In this document: piece by piece, positions 26,851 through 38,589 of the stretch | How positions within the stretch are numbered: the first letter of the stretch is position 1 | Layout of the letters: every line of letters begins with the position of its first letter | Assembly (NCBI GenBank): GCA_038030265.1 | Contig: CM075938.1 | Coordinates: 55,297,189 to 55,361,188 of the forward strand | Length of the DNA: 64,000 nucleotides | Source of the DNA: Corythucha ciliata | Lineage: Eukaryota > Arthropoda > Insecta > Hemiptera > Tingidae | Direction: 5' to 3' | Notes under the pieces: model-generated | What the model was told of the DNA's origin: nothing | The model's database searches: none | What the model saw: the letters and a program-made list of their open reading frames with translations, nothing else | Program-made: the position numbers and the translations under genes

Positions 26851-26989
26851 TTCAAAGCTCATTTCAGACTCATTTTGCCGTTATCCAAGAGAGACAGGTA
26901 TAGAAAAGCTGTCATAAGAAGGAGAAGCATCTGTATGGCTGCTGCCCTGGGTGGTGTTCTTGATTTCGCACCATTAAGGTTTCCTGTTT

Positions 26990-27320
26990 CGTTTCCGGTT
27001 GATCGCGCCTTGAAAATGGCAAAACTGACTTAACGCCCAAAAAATCGTTAAACTGACTTCGTGCCCTAAAGATTTCTAAACTAACCGTTTGCACCCTAAA
27101 ATTGACTGTGCTGACGATTCGTCCCCTGAGCACAGTCAAACTGCCTAATCACGTCCTCTAAATGACCGTACCGGTTATTTTTGCCCTAATAATTGCCAAA
27201 CGGGCTATTCACGCCGTAAAAATAGCTAAACTGACGATTCGCGCCTGAATGGTTAAAATTACGATTTATGCCATTGAATCTTTGCAAAACTGACGAATCG
27301 CCCCGCTTTAAATGAAAGTA
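26990..27320. repeat. AAACTGACGATTCGCGCCCTAAA tandem array (array E)
   Basis: Eight or nine diverged units of about 36-40 bp are present. Each has an AAACTGAC or CTAACC-like word, then an ATTCG(C)-containing word, then a GCCCTAAA-like word. It directly follows array D but has a distinct unit, so it is either a neighbouring independent minisatellite or a far-diverged relative. Confidence 0.65.
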
Positions 27321-27329
27321 AAACGTGTG

Positions 27330-30300
27330 ATGTTGTATCCCGCGTCCAACGGCCGATGTTCGCATGGCAGATTATCTTAACCCCAGAGCGGTCCAGTGAG
27401 GTCACAAGGTATGCCCCAAGAAATAGATCATTATGCCCAAGACTAGTTTTTGCTGCCTAGGCTTTAATATCTCTTCAGCCCCATACAAACGCACGCACGA
27501 ACAACTGCCAATCATCCCCGCCTATGAGTTTGGCCTATGACTTATGACCGAAGTTGAATTATTGCCGTTTCCTGGACACCAGGCAAGAATCCTCCTTTGG
27601 ACTTCAGGGCTTAACGATTTGGCGCTTAAGGATTTGGTGTCGTCCGTGGGCTCTGAAAACAGATCAAACACACTCCTGAAACATAAGGGATTTCCTTTTA
27701 AGTTGTCCACATGCGACAGTAACTCAACTTATAACTAAAGCCTCGCCCCACGCCTAGCCATCCATCTAGGCGATTACGGGACCGTAACGTAACTTTTAGA
27801 AAAGAAGAGACAAATGTAAAGAGAGAGTGAGAGGGAGTGAGAAAAAAAAAACAGGTGCCGTCTCAATTTGAAGTTAATAGACCTTAATCAAACTGTCTGT
27901 CACGCAAGGATAATACGTTTTTCGACGATGGAAACAGGATTTGTCGACTGTTTAAAATGACTACCAGTAGCACGGATGAGTTGACAATATAACATTATGG
28001 TCGCAATGGTTTGTTTAGTTGCCTACCTCTCCATCCTTGCCTTTCAACCAAGTTTTTATCCTTTTTGGACTTTACCGCGTAGTCCCTACAATTAGTCCTA
28101 ATCTCTTTCACGAGCTTAGGAGGAGTTTTAGAAAAGCGGTTGCCCGAGCTTTGGTGTAGCTGAAAGGGGGGGGATAAAGCCGCCCGCAGGAAGCGGTTAA
28201 AGCGTCTGAACGATAGAATTATAAAACCTTAAGCCCGCGGAGTCATCCTCTCGGCTTCTTTTTTATCCCCAAGCCCCAACGAACCGCAACTATTTAAACT
28301 CTTTTTCGAAGCTTCTGTCGTTACTTACTGGCTTTTAATTCAGAAAAGGTGACGGCGTGGTGGAGAAAACAAATAGCCTTGATTTCGGAAGGAAAACAAC
28401 GCTTAAGAAGTTACTTACAGCGGTTTGGTGACGAGAAGATAGTGCGAGGGAATGGGGAGTAAACAAATCACTAGGAAATGAAATGTTGGAGGGGAGAGAG
28501 TCGAAAGTTAAATATTATCGCAGTTCTCTCTACAAAAACGGAAGAAGAGTGCGGGGGTAAAAACTTTTCTCACCACCCCTTTTCCATTATCCATCAGTAT
28601 GGAATTTCACCGCGTGATAGGCATTAAACACGAATTTGCGAACTTTCCGTCCCCTTGAATACTACGTAAAAGTTGAAATTCCTCCCCTACTAAAATTGCT
28701 GTTTTTAGAATGGAGATCCACTAGAGAGGAAGGGAAGGCAAAGATACGCTGTAAAAAAAGGGCTGAAGTTCAAGCTGCAAGTTTTTTCCCACCCCTTTCA
28801 TTTCAAAATCGAAAGCACTACTATCTTGCAGATAAATCCGGACATGCGTGACTCTTTTAAAAAGAAGGCTCTCAAGTTAAACATTTGATGAGGCAGATTG
28901 GAAACTCCAAAGCTGGAAGAAAAGAAAGCTTTTTTCTCCCGACAAAAAAAGAACGCTAAGAGCGATGACGGAGCTCGTTTTCAACGAGCGCCGGTTAAAT
29001 TAACGCCGAGCCACGGAGATCTTAATCTCTTCTCCTTCTGTCAACACATGTTATTACTTTTTGGTTAAAAAAAAAAAAAAAAAAGCTCAGGCGCAGAGCG
29101 CATCATTCAATTCCTACGTTCAGGCGGTTATGGCTCTAAAAAGGAGGGTGAACTTAGGCGTTTGACGTGGTGAACGCATTAAATTAATAATTATTTAGGC
29201 ATTAGAGGCCTGACTTGTCGTCAGCGTTGGGAGTGAGATATTCAATTAGCCTTTTTACAACCTCCCCGCCTCCCCCTCAGGCCAGTGACCACACACCAGT
29301 CAACCACCCGCGCTGGAAAGTTCTAAACTGTCATACTGGAATAGAGAAGTTGTGCGTGCTCCTATAATGTACAACCCCGCGAGACCATCTCCGCCCGTAC
29401 TATTTCCCCTTTCAACCCCCGCAAAGTACTTTGTCATTTCTATTTTAATTTATTGGGTGCAAAAGTTATCAACCGGTGGTCGTTGTCGAGAAGCAAAAAA
29501 CCTCATTATTCTCAGTCTCGAGAAATTGGGCCAAAAGGGGGTGTGTGGGGGGGGGGGTATTCTCGAGGCTATAAACACTATAGCTATAATTAATCGAGTG
29601 TAACGCACCACCCCGGGTCTTGATACTTTTTTTCTCCCAGTAATCACCCTCCTCCTCTTCCCCAAGTTGGCTCGTTCTAAAAGGTCGTTATTATTGATCA
29701 GTAGCAAAATGAACTACAGTTGATGTGAAAAAAAACAATCGACGTTGAACAACGCCTAGCACTCTTCAGAATTCGTTAATAAGTTAATTTTTACCCTGAA
29801 AAAAAAGAAGGTTTTCTTTTGATTGGACCGAGTTTATTTACTTTGATGACAAATTGAATCAATGGTTCAGCGGTCAAAGCCTTTCGGATTTCACGGTAAT
29901 TCAAACAAGGGTTTTCATCAGTTCAACTTGGTTTTATTGACTTTGAACGATTCAGGAAGCTTTGAGTGAAAATTTTACGTGATTAAAATGGTATTAGTCG
30001 CGTCCTGATTCAATCTTAGTTTGAATCTAGGAGTTCGAGACGTAGGCACAGAAAGTTCGTATTCTTGAATTTTAAATTAATTAGTTCTCAACTAATTTTT
30101 GTGGAGAAAGGTAGGAAAAATGTCTAACTGCTACTCCATCCCGCCCATGAGTCACGTGACACCTCTAACGATGTGATTACCTCTAAAACATAGAATAATT
30201 ATTACAGTACTAACGTACAGAAGGGGCACTCTCAATAATTGTTGGGGGTATGTGACGCCAAGTGGATAGGTTTCTTCTCGCGGGGGGCTGTTATCATTGT

Positions 30301-30820
30301 GTCAGGTTATGTTAGGACACCCCTCCCTTCTTGGCATTAAACTCTCCTATCGCCAAGCCCCTTTATAATTTCGGGTTTTTATTTATTTTTGCATTTTAAA
30401 TTCCCAGTACTTTGGCCTCTGTGCATAGTGACCTTGAATACTCGATTTTCGTAGCCACGAAATTGACAAAATGGCAAGAAAAAGCGAGGAAATAGTCGAG
30501 AAACAAAAAAACAAACTCGTAAAAAGACTCCAAGTACTTTTTGAAAATAAATGGTCGACGTCTATTTAAAAGAGCAAACAAAAAAAAAAACAAAAAAATG
30601 TGTTTTTATTAACAATGCTGCCACTTACTTTACTTACTTACTTATTTTGAATAATATTATGTTATGTTAGTACGAGTCTAACGGGGAACTTCCCACCAAA
30701 TGATTCTTCCCGTCCCGCCCTGGGTGTCACCCCCCTGCTCTAAAAAATATTGAACTGAAAAAAATAAGTCAATTTTGGTGTTATTACAGCGCCGTTTATA
30801 AAGGAGTAATCGATTCCGCA
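27330..30820. other. gene-free region
   Basis: No recognisable gene. It contains A18 at 29067-29084 and G11 at 29547-29557. Opposing frames at 27522-27738 cover the same DNA on both strands and match no family I know. Confidence 0.5.
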
Positions 30821-30828
30821 TTTTGAAT

Positions 30829-30960
30829 TACAGTCGAACCGCTCGAATACAAACAGATTGGGGATTGGGATTGTTCTGATTTATGATTCTTTCGGATTAT
30901 GGAGGTTTCCTAACAATTTTACAAAAAACCTTTCTCGATTTAATTTTTGTTAGATTTTCA
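30829..30960. mobile_element. possible pogo/Tc1-like transposon end
   Basis: TTACAGTCGAACCGCTCGAATAC starts at about 30828. TA followed by CAGTCGAACC resembles the TA-flanked CAGT(C/A)GAACC termini common in pogo/Tigger-type elements. No matching inverted end and no transposase frame were found, so this is a remnant at best. Confidence 0.2.
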
Positions 30961-31010
30961 TTCAAATAATCAGTTACGGAAATTATTTTTTCGGAAAAAA
31001 GTCTGATTTT

Positions 31011-31280
31011 GGCCCGTATTTATGAACCTTCATTGACGTTAAAGAACCCTTGGTGTTCTTTAAGGCCCGTTCACAAGCTCTATGTTTGCGTTGTGTGGAG
31101 TCTGTGCAACCAAACAAATTTATTCCCTCGAAAAATGAAGCATTTTGATAGGTTGCGTAGACACCACACAACGAAAACATAGAGCTTGTGAACGGGCCTT
31201 TAGAACAGATGATTTTATTGTGATCAAAACTGTTCTCTCAAGACTCGAGGAAGCTTCAAGTAACGTTCATAAATACGGGC
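31011..31280. mobile_element. foldback element with nested inverted repeats
   Basis: The outer arms GGCCCGTATTTATGAAC (31011-31027) and GTTCATAAATACGGGC (ending 31280) are inverted copies. Inside them a second inverted repeat has arms of about 50 bp, roughly 31059-31110 and 31150-31202, starting AAGGCCCGTTCACAAGCTC. These arms are about 90% matched around a loop of some 40 bp. The inner unit is itself bounded by TTA on both sides. It is either a MITE inserted into a related MITE or one long foldback element. No coding capacity. Confidence 0.65.
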
Positions 31281-31540
31281 GGACGGGCCTTCGTCACTCA
31301 AAACATGTTTCTGTTGGGCCATTGTAAAATAATTTGGAAAAGATTCCAGAGACAGTATTCTGTGAATTAATACGAAAAGTGGTGAAAAGGCAATTTTGTA
31401 AAAAGATGACGGCGCCCGAAAAACGCCTAGACTTCATTTTGTTTTACAAGGAGAGCGGCGGAAGGTCTCTCGACCCCGTTCGGATTTTTAGAGATGTTCG
31501 GGTAGTAGAGCGTTCGGATTCGGAGGTACGACTCCGGTGA

Positions 31541-31558
31541 ACCGACCGATCGGTCGGT
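31541..31558. repeat. perfect 18-bp palindrome
   Basis: ACCGACCGA is followed by its exact reverse complement TCGGTCGGT. The spacing is zero, and there is no U-run or other feature that would indicate a terminator. Confidence 0.5.
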
Positions 31559-31559
31559 G

Positions 31560-32690
31560 AACTTGGATTATTATTAATGTAACAAAACACTAGGTCTTGC
31601 GATCATCCCTTTTTTAAGGGTTAGAGCAGCACGCGTCGATGAAAAAAAATGTATCCCGCAACCTTACCGATTAGATAGAGTATAATTGTGTTATAGAATA
31701 ATTGATTGGAAGGAAAAGGACGTATTCACTGATGGCTTCAAAACTGAAGAGGGTGTACTTTGGTGTTGTTAGCGTGAGGGGGGGGGGGACGCATCGCATG
31801 CAATATTCATCATCTAGCATTACCCAAGTCACGGGGGTTAATTATTGCTGGCTTGAATACTGCGTTGTTAAAGATTCAAAGTGCACGGGGTATTTTAGGC
31901 CGAGTTTACGCGACAGTTGTGGGGTTATATAAGGGGGTGGTATCGCGTGATATTTAATTGCGCGAGGAATAAGGAACTTGAACATTTTTTGGAATATTTT
32001 TTTTTTCAAACAAATATTGAATTCTACAAATATCGGTGAAAAATTTATTTACAAAAACCGAAAATTAGAATTTTAATGTTTTTTTGAAAGAACGGATTTT
32101 CGAAGGGTCCCCCAACCACACCCTCATCAAGGGGACATCTTGAATTTATCGTGAAGTCACGTTACGCTTTCTTGAAATGTAAAGTGGTCCATAGACGTAC
32201 AATAAATATTGCGCAATAAATTTGTACAATATTTCGTTTCCAGATGTTTAGGGATACAAAAAAATAGGTTGTTCATTATATTGTGCAACCCATCAATACA
32301 ACCCACAAACGTTCAATTTTATTGTACTTGTATTGGTTGAAGTTGCAACCCGATTGGTGCGTTTTAAGATTTTTCAGAAAAGGTTCAAAGTTCTTCAGAA
32401 GGGGATGGATGGTGCGAGGGGAAATGATCCTTACTTGTGAAGCATTTGAGGGAACTCTAAAATTGTTTGTTTACAAATAACATGAAAAATTTCCCTCCAG
32501 TAAACGCGACCAACCCCCCTTCCCCACATCATCCATTTCAATAAATAAGTTTTGACGTAATCGAACCCCCACTCAACATTTTTAAAATTTCGCTAAAAAA
32601 GCATCCTTGACTGATTTCAAAGTTTAATGCGAGCAATAGGCTTGTGGAAGAGCCCTCTTTAAGACACACTAACTTTTGAAATATGTGCAA
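31560..32690. other. gene-free AT-rich region with small palindromes
   Basis: No gene is seen. It contains G11 at 31778-31788. At 32197-32227 the arms GTACAA and TTGTAC enclose a perfect TATTGCGCAATA core. Related CAACC and GTACAATA words in both orientations follow to about 32350. That looks like the decayed end of an AT-rich inverted-repeat element. Confidence 0.4.
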
Positions 32691-32696
32691 GTTCCC

Positions 32697-32697
<1 letters not shown>

Positions 32698-32745
<48 letters not shown>
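32698..32745. repeat. (ATT)16 microsatellite
   Basis: Sixteen perfect ATT units lie immediately upstream of a TATACAGGGTGG terminus. Confidence 0.95.
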
Positions 32746-32748
<3 letters not shown>

Positions 32749-32751
32749 AAG

Positions 32752-33440
32752 TATATACAGGGTGGATCCGTATAGGTGTGACAAAAATTTTGGGTGAAAC
32801 TACGTTAAAAGTTGAGTAAAGAAAGTGTCCTACGTCGATCCGTTCCGGAGTTATGATTTTTTTTGTGTTTAAAAAAGTAACCAATGCTTGCTTCAAAAAA
32901 TCCGCGATTTCTCGACTTATATCGCACCCAATCCAAAAAGAGATGCCATTTTCAGAAACTACTGAACATTTCCTTTTGGATGAAGGCCATTTTATTGCTT
33001 GAAATAATCGTCAACATCCAGAAATCTGGAAATGTTTCCATAAATTTACGTGACCTCCAAAACTTGTCCGAGTAACGTCAGTGGTAACATGATACGTGAA
33101 CACGCCAAAAGGAAGCTTGGAAGACGGAGAAGTTTTTGTGGTACATAGAATTTCTGTAGAGCAAGCCGTTTGGGTACAGCGACTTTTCGTAAAACAATAA
33201 ACAACTAATCGGGAGTCGAAAAAGTAGTGTTTTACATTGTGGCACAAAACATGACTTATTGGTGCTAGTGTCGTGTGATAATGAAACCGGTACTCCCTAC
33301 ATATGTTAAATGATAACAAGTTTTTTTTTTTAAAGTGTTTTTTCGTGGTCAACGTCCGTAACATTATGGGAAAAAAGTAGTCAGTTGGCCTTAAGTGACG
33401 AGAACAGAAGAAAATGGTTTCTGATACATTTATACTCAAA
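32752..33440. mobile_element. remnant with TATACAGGGTG terminus
   Basis: The sequence after the (ATT)16 tract begins ATATACAGGGTGGATC and continues into GATCCGTTCCGGAGTTATG. ATACAGGGTG termini followed by a 'CCGTT..GAGTTATG' block are familiar to me from abundant arthropod DNA transposons. Here no second end was found. The minus-strand frame at 33011-33439 (142 codons) could be a decayed coding part but shows no motif I can assign. The class assignment is inference. Confidence 0.35.
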
Positions 33441-33444
33441 CGTC

Positions 33445-34930
33445 AGTCAAGCAAGCTCCCAAGGCTTTTGGCGGTCGACTTTCTCCCAACACTGGGCTAA
33501 TTGATAGCTGACACCGTTGAACCCTTAATTTTCGGGAAACAATGAAATGACAATGTGGTGTCTCGGTTACGACGGGAAGAGCAACCGATCTGGATTCACC
33601 CTTGAGAAATATCCCACGAGCGCCTTATCATTTCTTTATTGGTACTCGCCAGCTCACCGTTTCGTTTTGGTGCTCAGAGAACGGCACGGGTTCAGCAAAA
33701 TGGTCGAAATCGTTTTTGAATCGGTGTTTTCGAGTTTTCTTGCTCCAACAAATAGCCGACAGTGAAAGTTTCTGTACGGGTGTACTGCGCACCCGCATAA
33801 CCGGCTTGTTTTCTTGATTCGGTGATGCCAAAGGTACAATATCGAGGCCCCCTCGTCACCGTCGGATTGTTTAGCGTAGTTCACAGTAAAAAAGTGTCAC
33901 TGACCAACATTTTTGGTACGTGAACTTCCTCATTGTAGAAAACCTTTGTTGTAGTTTGTTGTCAAACGACAACAACAAATCACATGGAGTACCGGACTCA
34001 ATGTTTATCTGACACGCCGCCAGATATCGTATCCCTTAGCTACAATCGCCAATAATTATTTTTCTTATCCATTGTCATCATTTCGAAAGAAAGGAGAGAA
34101 GAATTTGCTCACCAAAGAAAAATCAACCAACCACACTGTTGACAACGACTCAATGGCAATCACAACTTGGATTTCATAAGCGTTCCAAGTAGTACTGAAC
34201 GAAACGAGCGGGATATTTACATCAGATGTCAAGAAATAAATTCTCAAAATCTCACAAGAGTGAAGGGAAGTCGAGCAAAACAAACAGCTCATCTAGGACT
34301 CGCTGAAGGTATGAAGGTGTCGAGAAAACAGAGCGAAAGGCAGGCGTTTCGAAAAAAACAAGACATATTGGAACCCAAAGAAAATAGGCACAATAAAATA
34401 AGGAAATCAGGAAAAATCGGAACAAAGAAACACGAGCAACACAACACAAGCAGAGAAAAAACGGCAATGGAAATCAACTCAATCAAGATGCATGAGAGAG
34501 AAGGTAATTGCTAGGTTGCATACTTGCCTCAAAGCAATTTTATAAATATGAGCTTGCGACATTGGCTTGTGAAACATCAAACATATTAACATTATTTTGC
34601 TTTTCATGTTAAACATAAATATCCGAATAAAATCAATGCAAACGACGTCGAAAAGCATGTAAAAGTACTTGGGTGTGACCGTTAACGGACGGGTCGACGG
34701 TCGATTCGTCAATTAACGTCACTGGTGTTCAACCAATCAGAAAACGTTTTCTTGGGCATTAAAAATAACGATTTTTTATTGCTAATTTGCTAATTAGCGG
34801 CCAATTTTAATAACAATTTAACTCAAGATAACTCATTTTCAGATACCAATTGTCAGTCAGCAATACATTTTTATCCAATTTTTTGACCCATGCAAGTTCC
34901 CTATTGTGATATTTGTCGGGGATTGAAAAA
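33445..34930. other. gene-free region
   Basis: No gene is recognised. The plus-strand frame at 34167-34514 (115 codons) is Lys/Glu/Arg-rich and low in complexity, with no domain. Frames at 33547-33884 overlap in four phases on both strands. Confidence 0.45.
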
Positions 34931-34938
34931 CTCTTGGT

Positions 34939-35170
34939 AGCAGGGGCGTAGCCAGAGGGGGCTGGGGTGGGGATTTGTCTCTATTGTTTATTCTTTCGGA
35001 TGTATGGTGCGGGTGTATTGGACTTTGCGCGGCACCAAACCCTCCCGCCCCAGATATGATATTCAAACCAAAAATAAGCCGCCATCGTTGCAAAATCAAT
35101 CTTCTCATGTAATACAATTTTGTCTCTCTCGGCTTGAATGGTCTGAGGCGCCTTCGAGACCACTCCCAAA
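34939..35170. mobile_element. hAT-like transposon end (fragment)
   Basis: GCAGGGGCGTAGCCAGAGGGGGC begins at about 34939. CAGGGGCGTAGCCAG followed by a G-rich block is a widespread terminus of invertebrate hAT-type and related repeats. Translated on the minus strand it gives the Pro-rich 'PPLATPLL' tail often produced by such ends. The opposite terminus was not found. A related, more decayed end (ACAGGCGTAACCAG) lies at 38420-38435. Confidence 0.35.
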
Positions 35171-35179
35171 ACAACAATA

Positions 35180-38100
35180 AAAAAAAAATAGGATAAAAGA
35201 TATTACACATTTCTGAAGTGAAGGAAACAGGACAGAAAACTATTTCGCTAGCAGGCAAGTCAGAAAGCTGTTAAAAGCATTACTTGGTTTGGTAAGAAAA
35301 GTTCCCTTTTTCTCCTCCACACTCACTCCTCTATCTCTCATCCTTAAAACGAGTTAAGAAACAGAACGAAGTGAACTGCTAACTTCCTTTTTCGCCCTTC
35401 GAAAACGTCTTTTCTTCTTAGACCCCGCTATACTACAGTCTCTTATTATAATACACTTCACTGATTCCACGGTGGGTTGAAATTCTCTGAAAAACCAGTT
35501 TCTTTAGTTATAGAGCGCTTTACGTGATGATCACATCTTTTGTTGTAAAATAAGTCACCCTTTGGGTTGATGTGGGGGGGTTAGTATTGTCAAAGAATGA
35601 TCCTAATAGGAACCAAAGTTTATCTTTTTAGCAACGAAGTTGAAGATTATTTTGTTTATCCTTTCCAGTCTCGTTTAAGCACGTATCTGAACGATCAACT
35701 CAAATGCCCCCTCCCCGCAACACACACTCTGGCGGATTATAATATAAGCCGGTCTGGAATTGCGTTCAACTAGTCCGTAGGTTTTTGAGAGAAGTTTTAG
35801 AAATGTTGAATGACAAAGCCTTGAAAGAATCAATTTCGTGCACATTTTCAAGCCTCTACCAAGACCATTAGACCTCAACGGGGCGCAGAAACTCTCGGCA
35901 ACGGTGCGATTTAAAACGGTTAAACATTTCGAGAGGGCCATATATACAGTGCAATGAGTATTCAACGAGACTATACTGATGGCATAGAGTTTGGTTGTTG
36001 GGAAGGGACGAAGGTGGGGACGACAATGAAAGGAGGGTAACGACTGGCTGTTTGCTCTCAATGGAAGGTCATTACGTGATGTCAAGATAGTCAGGACGGG
36101 AATTCTGTTACACTTTCGTTGTAATAAGAATTTGTTGCTTTATCTTTTAGAGGTTTTCCCTTTTTTTATTAAAAGAAAAGAGCACCCCATTTAGCGGACT
36201 TGTTAAAGTTAAAAGCTTTACCAAAAATTTTATTAATTTTGAAACCTGCCGACAGCATCCCAATTATAGTTCTCAAAGTATAAACACAAAGTAAACATTT
36301 GGCTCAAGCCAATATTTTCTTCGAGCGTTGTGTTAGCAGTGGGGTGGGGGGCACCATATAAAAGAAAGAGAATCCCCTTTACCATTGTACAGTCTCAAGG
36401 GCCTTTAATCTACAATTTTCAAGACCGTCGGTGAAAAGTCAAGACGAGAAAATGAAAACTGAGGAGGCCCAAAGGCTCCTGTCAGGCTCAGTGACAGCTT
36501 CTAGGTAATTTTCGTTAACCAAATTAAAGCGAGTGAACGTAGGGAGGTCAACACTGTGATGGGCGATAAAATGAACGAAGAAAGAAATTCAAGCCAAAGA
36601 ACTCTTCAGAGTTCAGACACGATTTTGAAGCTTCAAGCACCAAAACTGGATGTAATTCCTAAAATGACACGAAAGACGGTTTGGTGATTCGATAAAAGAT
36701 GATGAGAGATGTATGTGTTGGGTGAGTGGGGGCGGGGGCACTTTCCGAGTTAAAGCAGCCGTAAATTCTCGTCGCTCTTTGTCCCCCTCCCCACCTACAC
36801 ACCATACGCAGCCACCGTCGAGTCATATCAAGGTTTTAACCCATTGGTGGAAGCACGAAACACAAACTGAATTCCCACTTACCAATTACTCTCGCCCCTT
36901 CCCCCTCCCCCCACCCTCACACTCTTCGTTTAAGCGCGTGCGGTAGTTCGCGTTACCACGTTCAAGATTAATTGGTTATGACAACAGATCGTTCCTCCTA
37001 CCCCTCCTCTATACCGTATGTTTCTTGCTCTTTCGCTTCGACGCACCCACCACGCGTGATGGGTATAGGAAAAGCAAACCGCTTAACCAAACGCCATCGC
37101 ATGAAGCAAATTCACGGAGGAGAAGTCAACGCGATTTTAAAGCTACCTGTTTGTGACACCTTCAACGTTTTGGCCTATAAACGTCAAAAGAGAGACAGTT
37201 TCAAGTTTCGCTAGGTGAAAACTCCTTTGTACCTTGCCAGCGTGCAGGTTCCAGCCTTATAGTAATTAGACGGGCAAAACTTTCAGAGATTTCAGAAACG
37301 ATTAAACAAACACATGCGGAGAAGGTCTTGAAATTAATAAGCTTCTCCCTCCTCGTCGCCATGCTCATTCTCCCTCTCCCTCCAGAGGGTTTGAGCCACC
37401 GAGTACTTCACCACGCTTTTGGCGTTTAAATTCAGCCATCTCGCCGTTGAAATAATTAATTAAAACGTTGTTTGACTATCACGCGTAGAAATTATTAATA
37501 AAGAAAAGGGTTTTCTCTTCCGTTTAAGCCCTGAGGGACGTCGATGCCAAGGGATTGGACTGGTGTGTGTGCCTGGTGTACGGGTGGGGGAAGTTTTTAG
37601 GAAAATATTCAAATATTTAGTATCCCCCATCCCTCTCTGTCTGTATCAAGACTTTGCCAGATATTTTGAACTTTTCTTTGCTCGGTACCCTTTAAAAGTC
37701 AATAGAGTTTCTACTCGTTTGACCACCACTTTAAAATTAAATAACTCCCGCTCTTAGGGAGATAACTTCAAGATGGTGGGGAAAGGAATGTTAAAAAACT
37801 TTCCACAGTCTATCGCTAACTCCTCGTGACCCCCACCATCATCCGTGGTGGGAGACAATTTTAATATTAAGAGAATGTTGCAAGTAAGAAGTAATACGGT
37901 TAACTTTTTCCTCCAGCAGCCCTAATACGCGGAGGTAAAATCATTTGGGACAGGTGTCGGGAAATATTAGGCAGACTGTCTTGAATAAAGCAAATGACAA
38001 GGTTTAACGATGACGGGGAAGAGTTGCTGCGTTATTCAGGGACAAGGAAAGCTTGAAGCCTTGTGAAAAGGTACGGGGGATGGGTAAAAGGGATCGAAGA

Positions 38101-38415
38101 GGGATCAGAAATTAGGTCAACTCGGATTTGTTGGATTGCACTCGATTGTGTGTATGTGGAATGGCAGGGGTAGAAAGTGAGCCGTTCATTATAGTTCCGC
38201 ATGGACATAATGACATTGAAATGCCATAATTGCGACTGATCCCAACTGCCTCGAGGTTGTTGTGAGTGTGCGCGAAGGGAGGGGGGGTATTTCACGTTCA
38301 AAGTTCACCGCCACTTTATAGGTCGTAAATTGCGGGGGTTTTCCCTCGTGGTGGGACGATCCCGTTTCTCAGGCGTCCAACAGATATACGGCTTATCGGC
38401 GAGGATGTCAGATTG
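35180..38415. other. gene-free region
   Basis: No recognisable gene, RNA or element. Frames such as 35675-36085 (-) are unassigned. Confidence 0.5.
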
Positions 38416-38572
38416 CAGGCACAGGCGTAACCAGAAATCATTGATGTGTGTGGGGGAGAGGGGACTCCTGCTATTCAGAGATAATTATAGAAGAAAGGAG
38501 GGGTAGGTAAGATGGGATCAGTGGCTGGTATGCTTTTCGCTCGAACAATTAGGTGCACATGAAAATGCATAT

Positions 38573-38585
38573 GGGGGGGGGGGGG
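38573..38585. repeat. G13 run
   Basis: Thirteen consecutive G preceded by CATAT and followed by TAAATTG. It is one of at least 28 G or C runs of 9 nt or more in the window. Confidence 0.9.
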
Positions 38586-38589
38586 TAAA

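Noticed and set aside
31334..31540. Plus-strand frame containing EKRLDFILFYKES, resembling the start of the anoctamin dimerisation domain (R-x-I/L-D-F-V/I-L-x-Y)
   Set aside because: Only about 11 residues match a loose pattern; the rest of the frame does not continue the domain, and neither splice site is convincing.
33011..33439. 142-codon minus-strand frame as a transposase
   Set aside because: Located next to a transposon-like terminus, but no DDE/D, HTH or zinc-finger pattern could be shown, so it is only mentioned as a possible decayed part.
34167..34514. 115-codon Lys/Glu/Arg-rich frame
   Set aside because: Low-complexity product of purine-rich DNA; no recognisable coiled-coil heptads or nuclear protein family.
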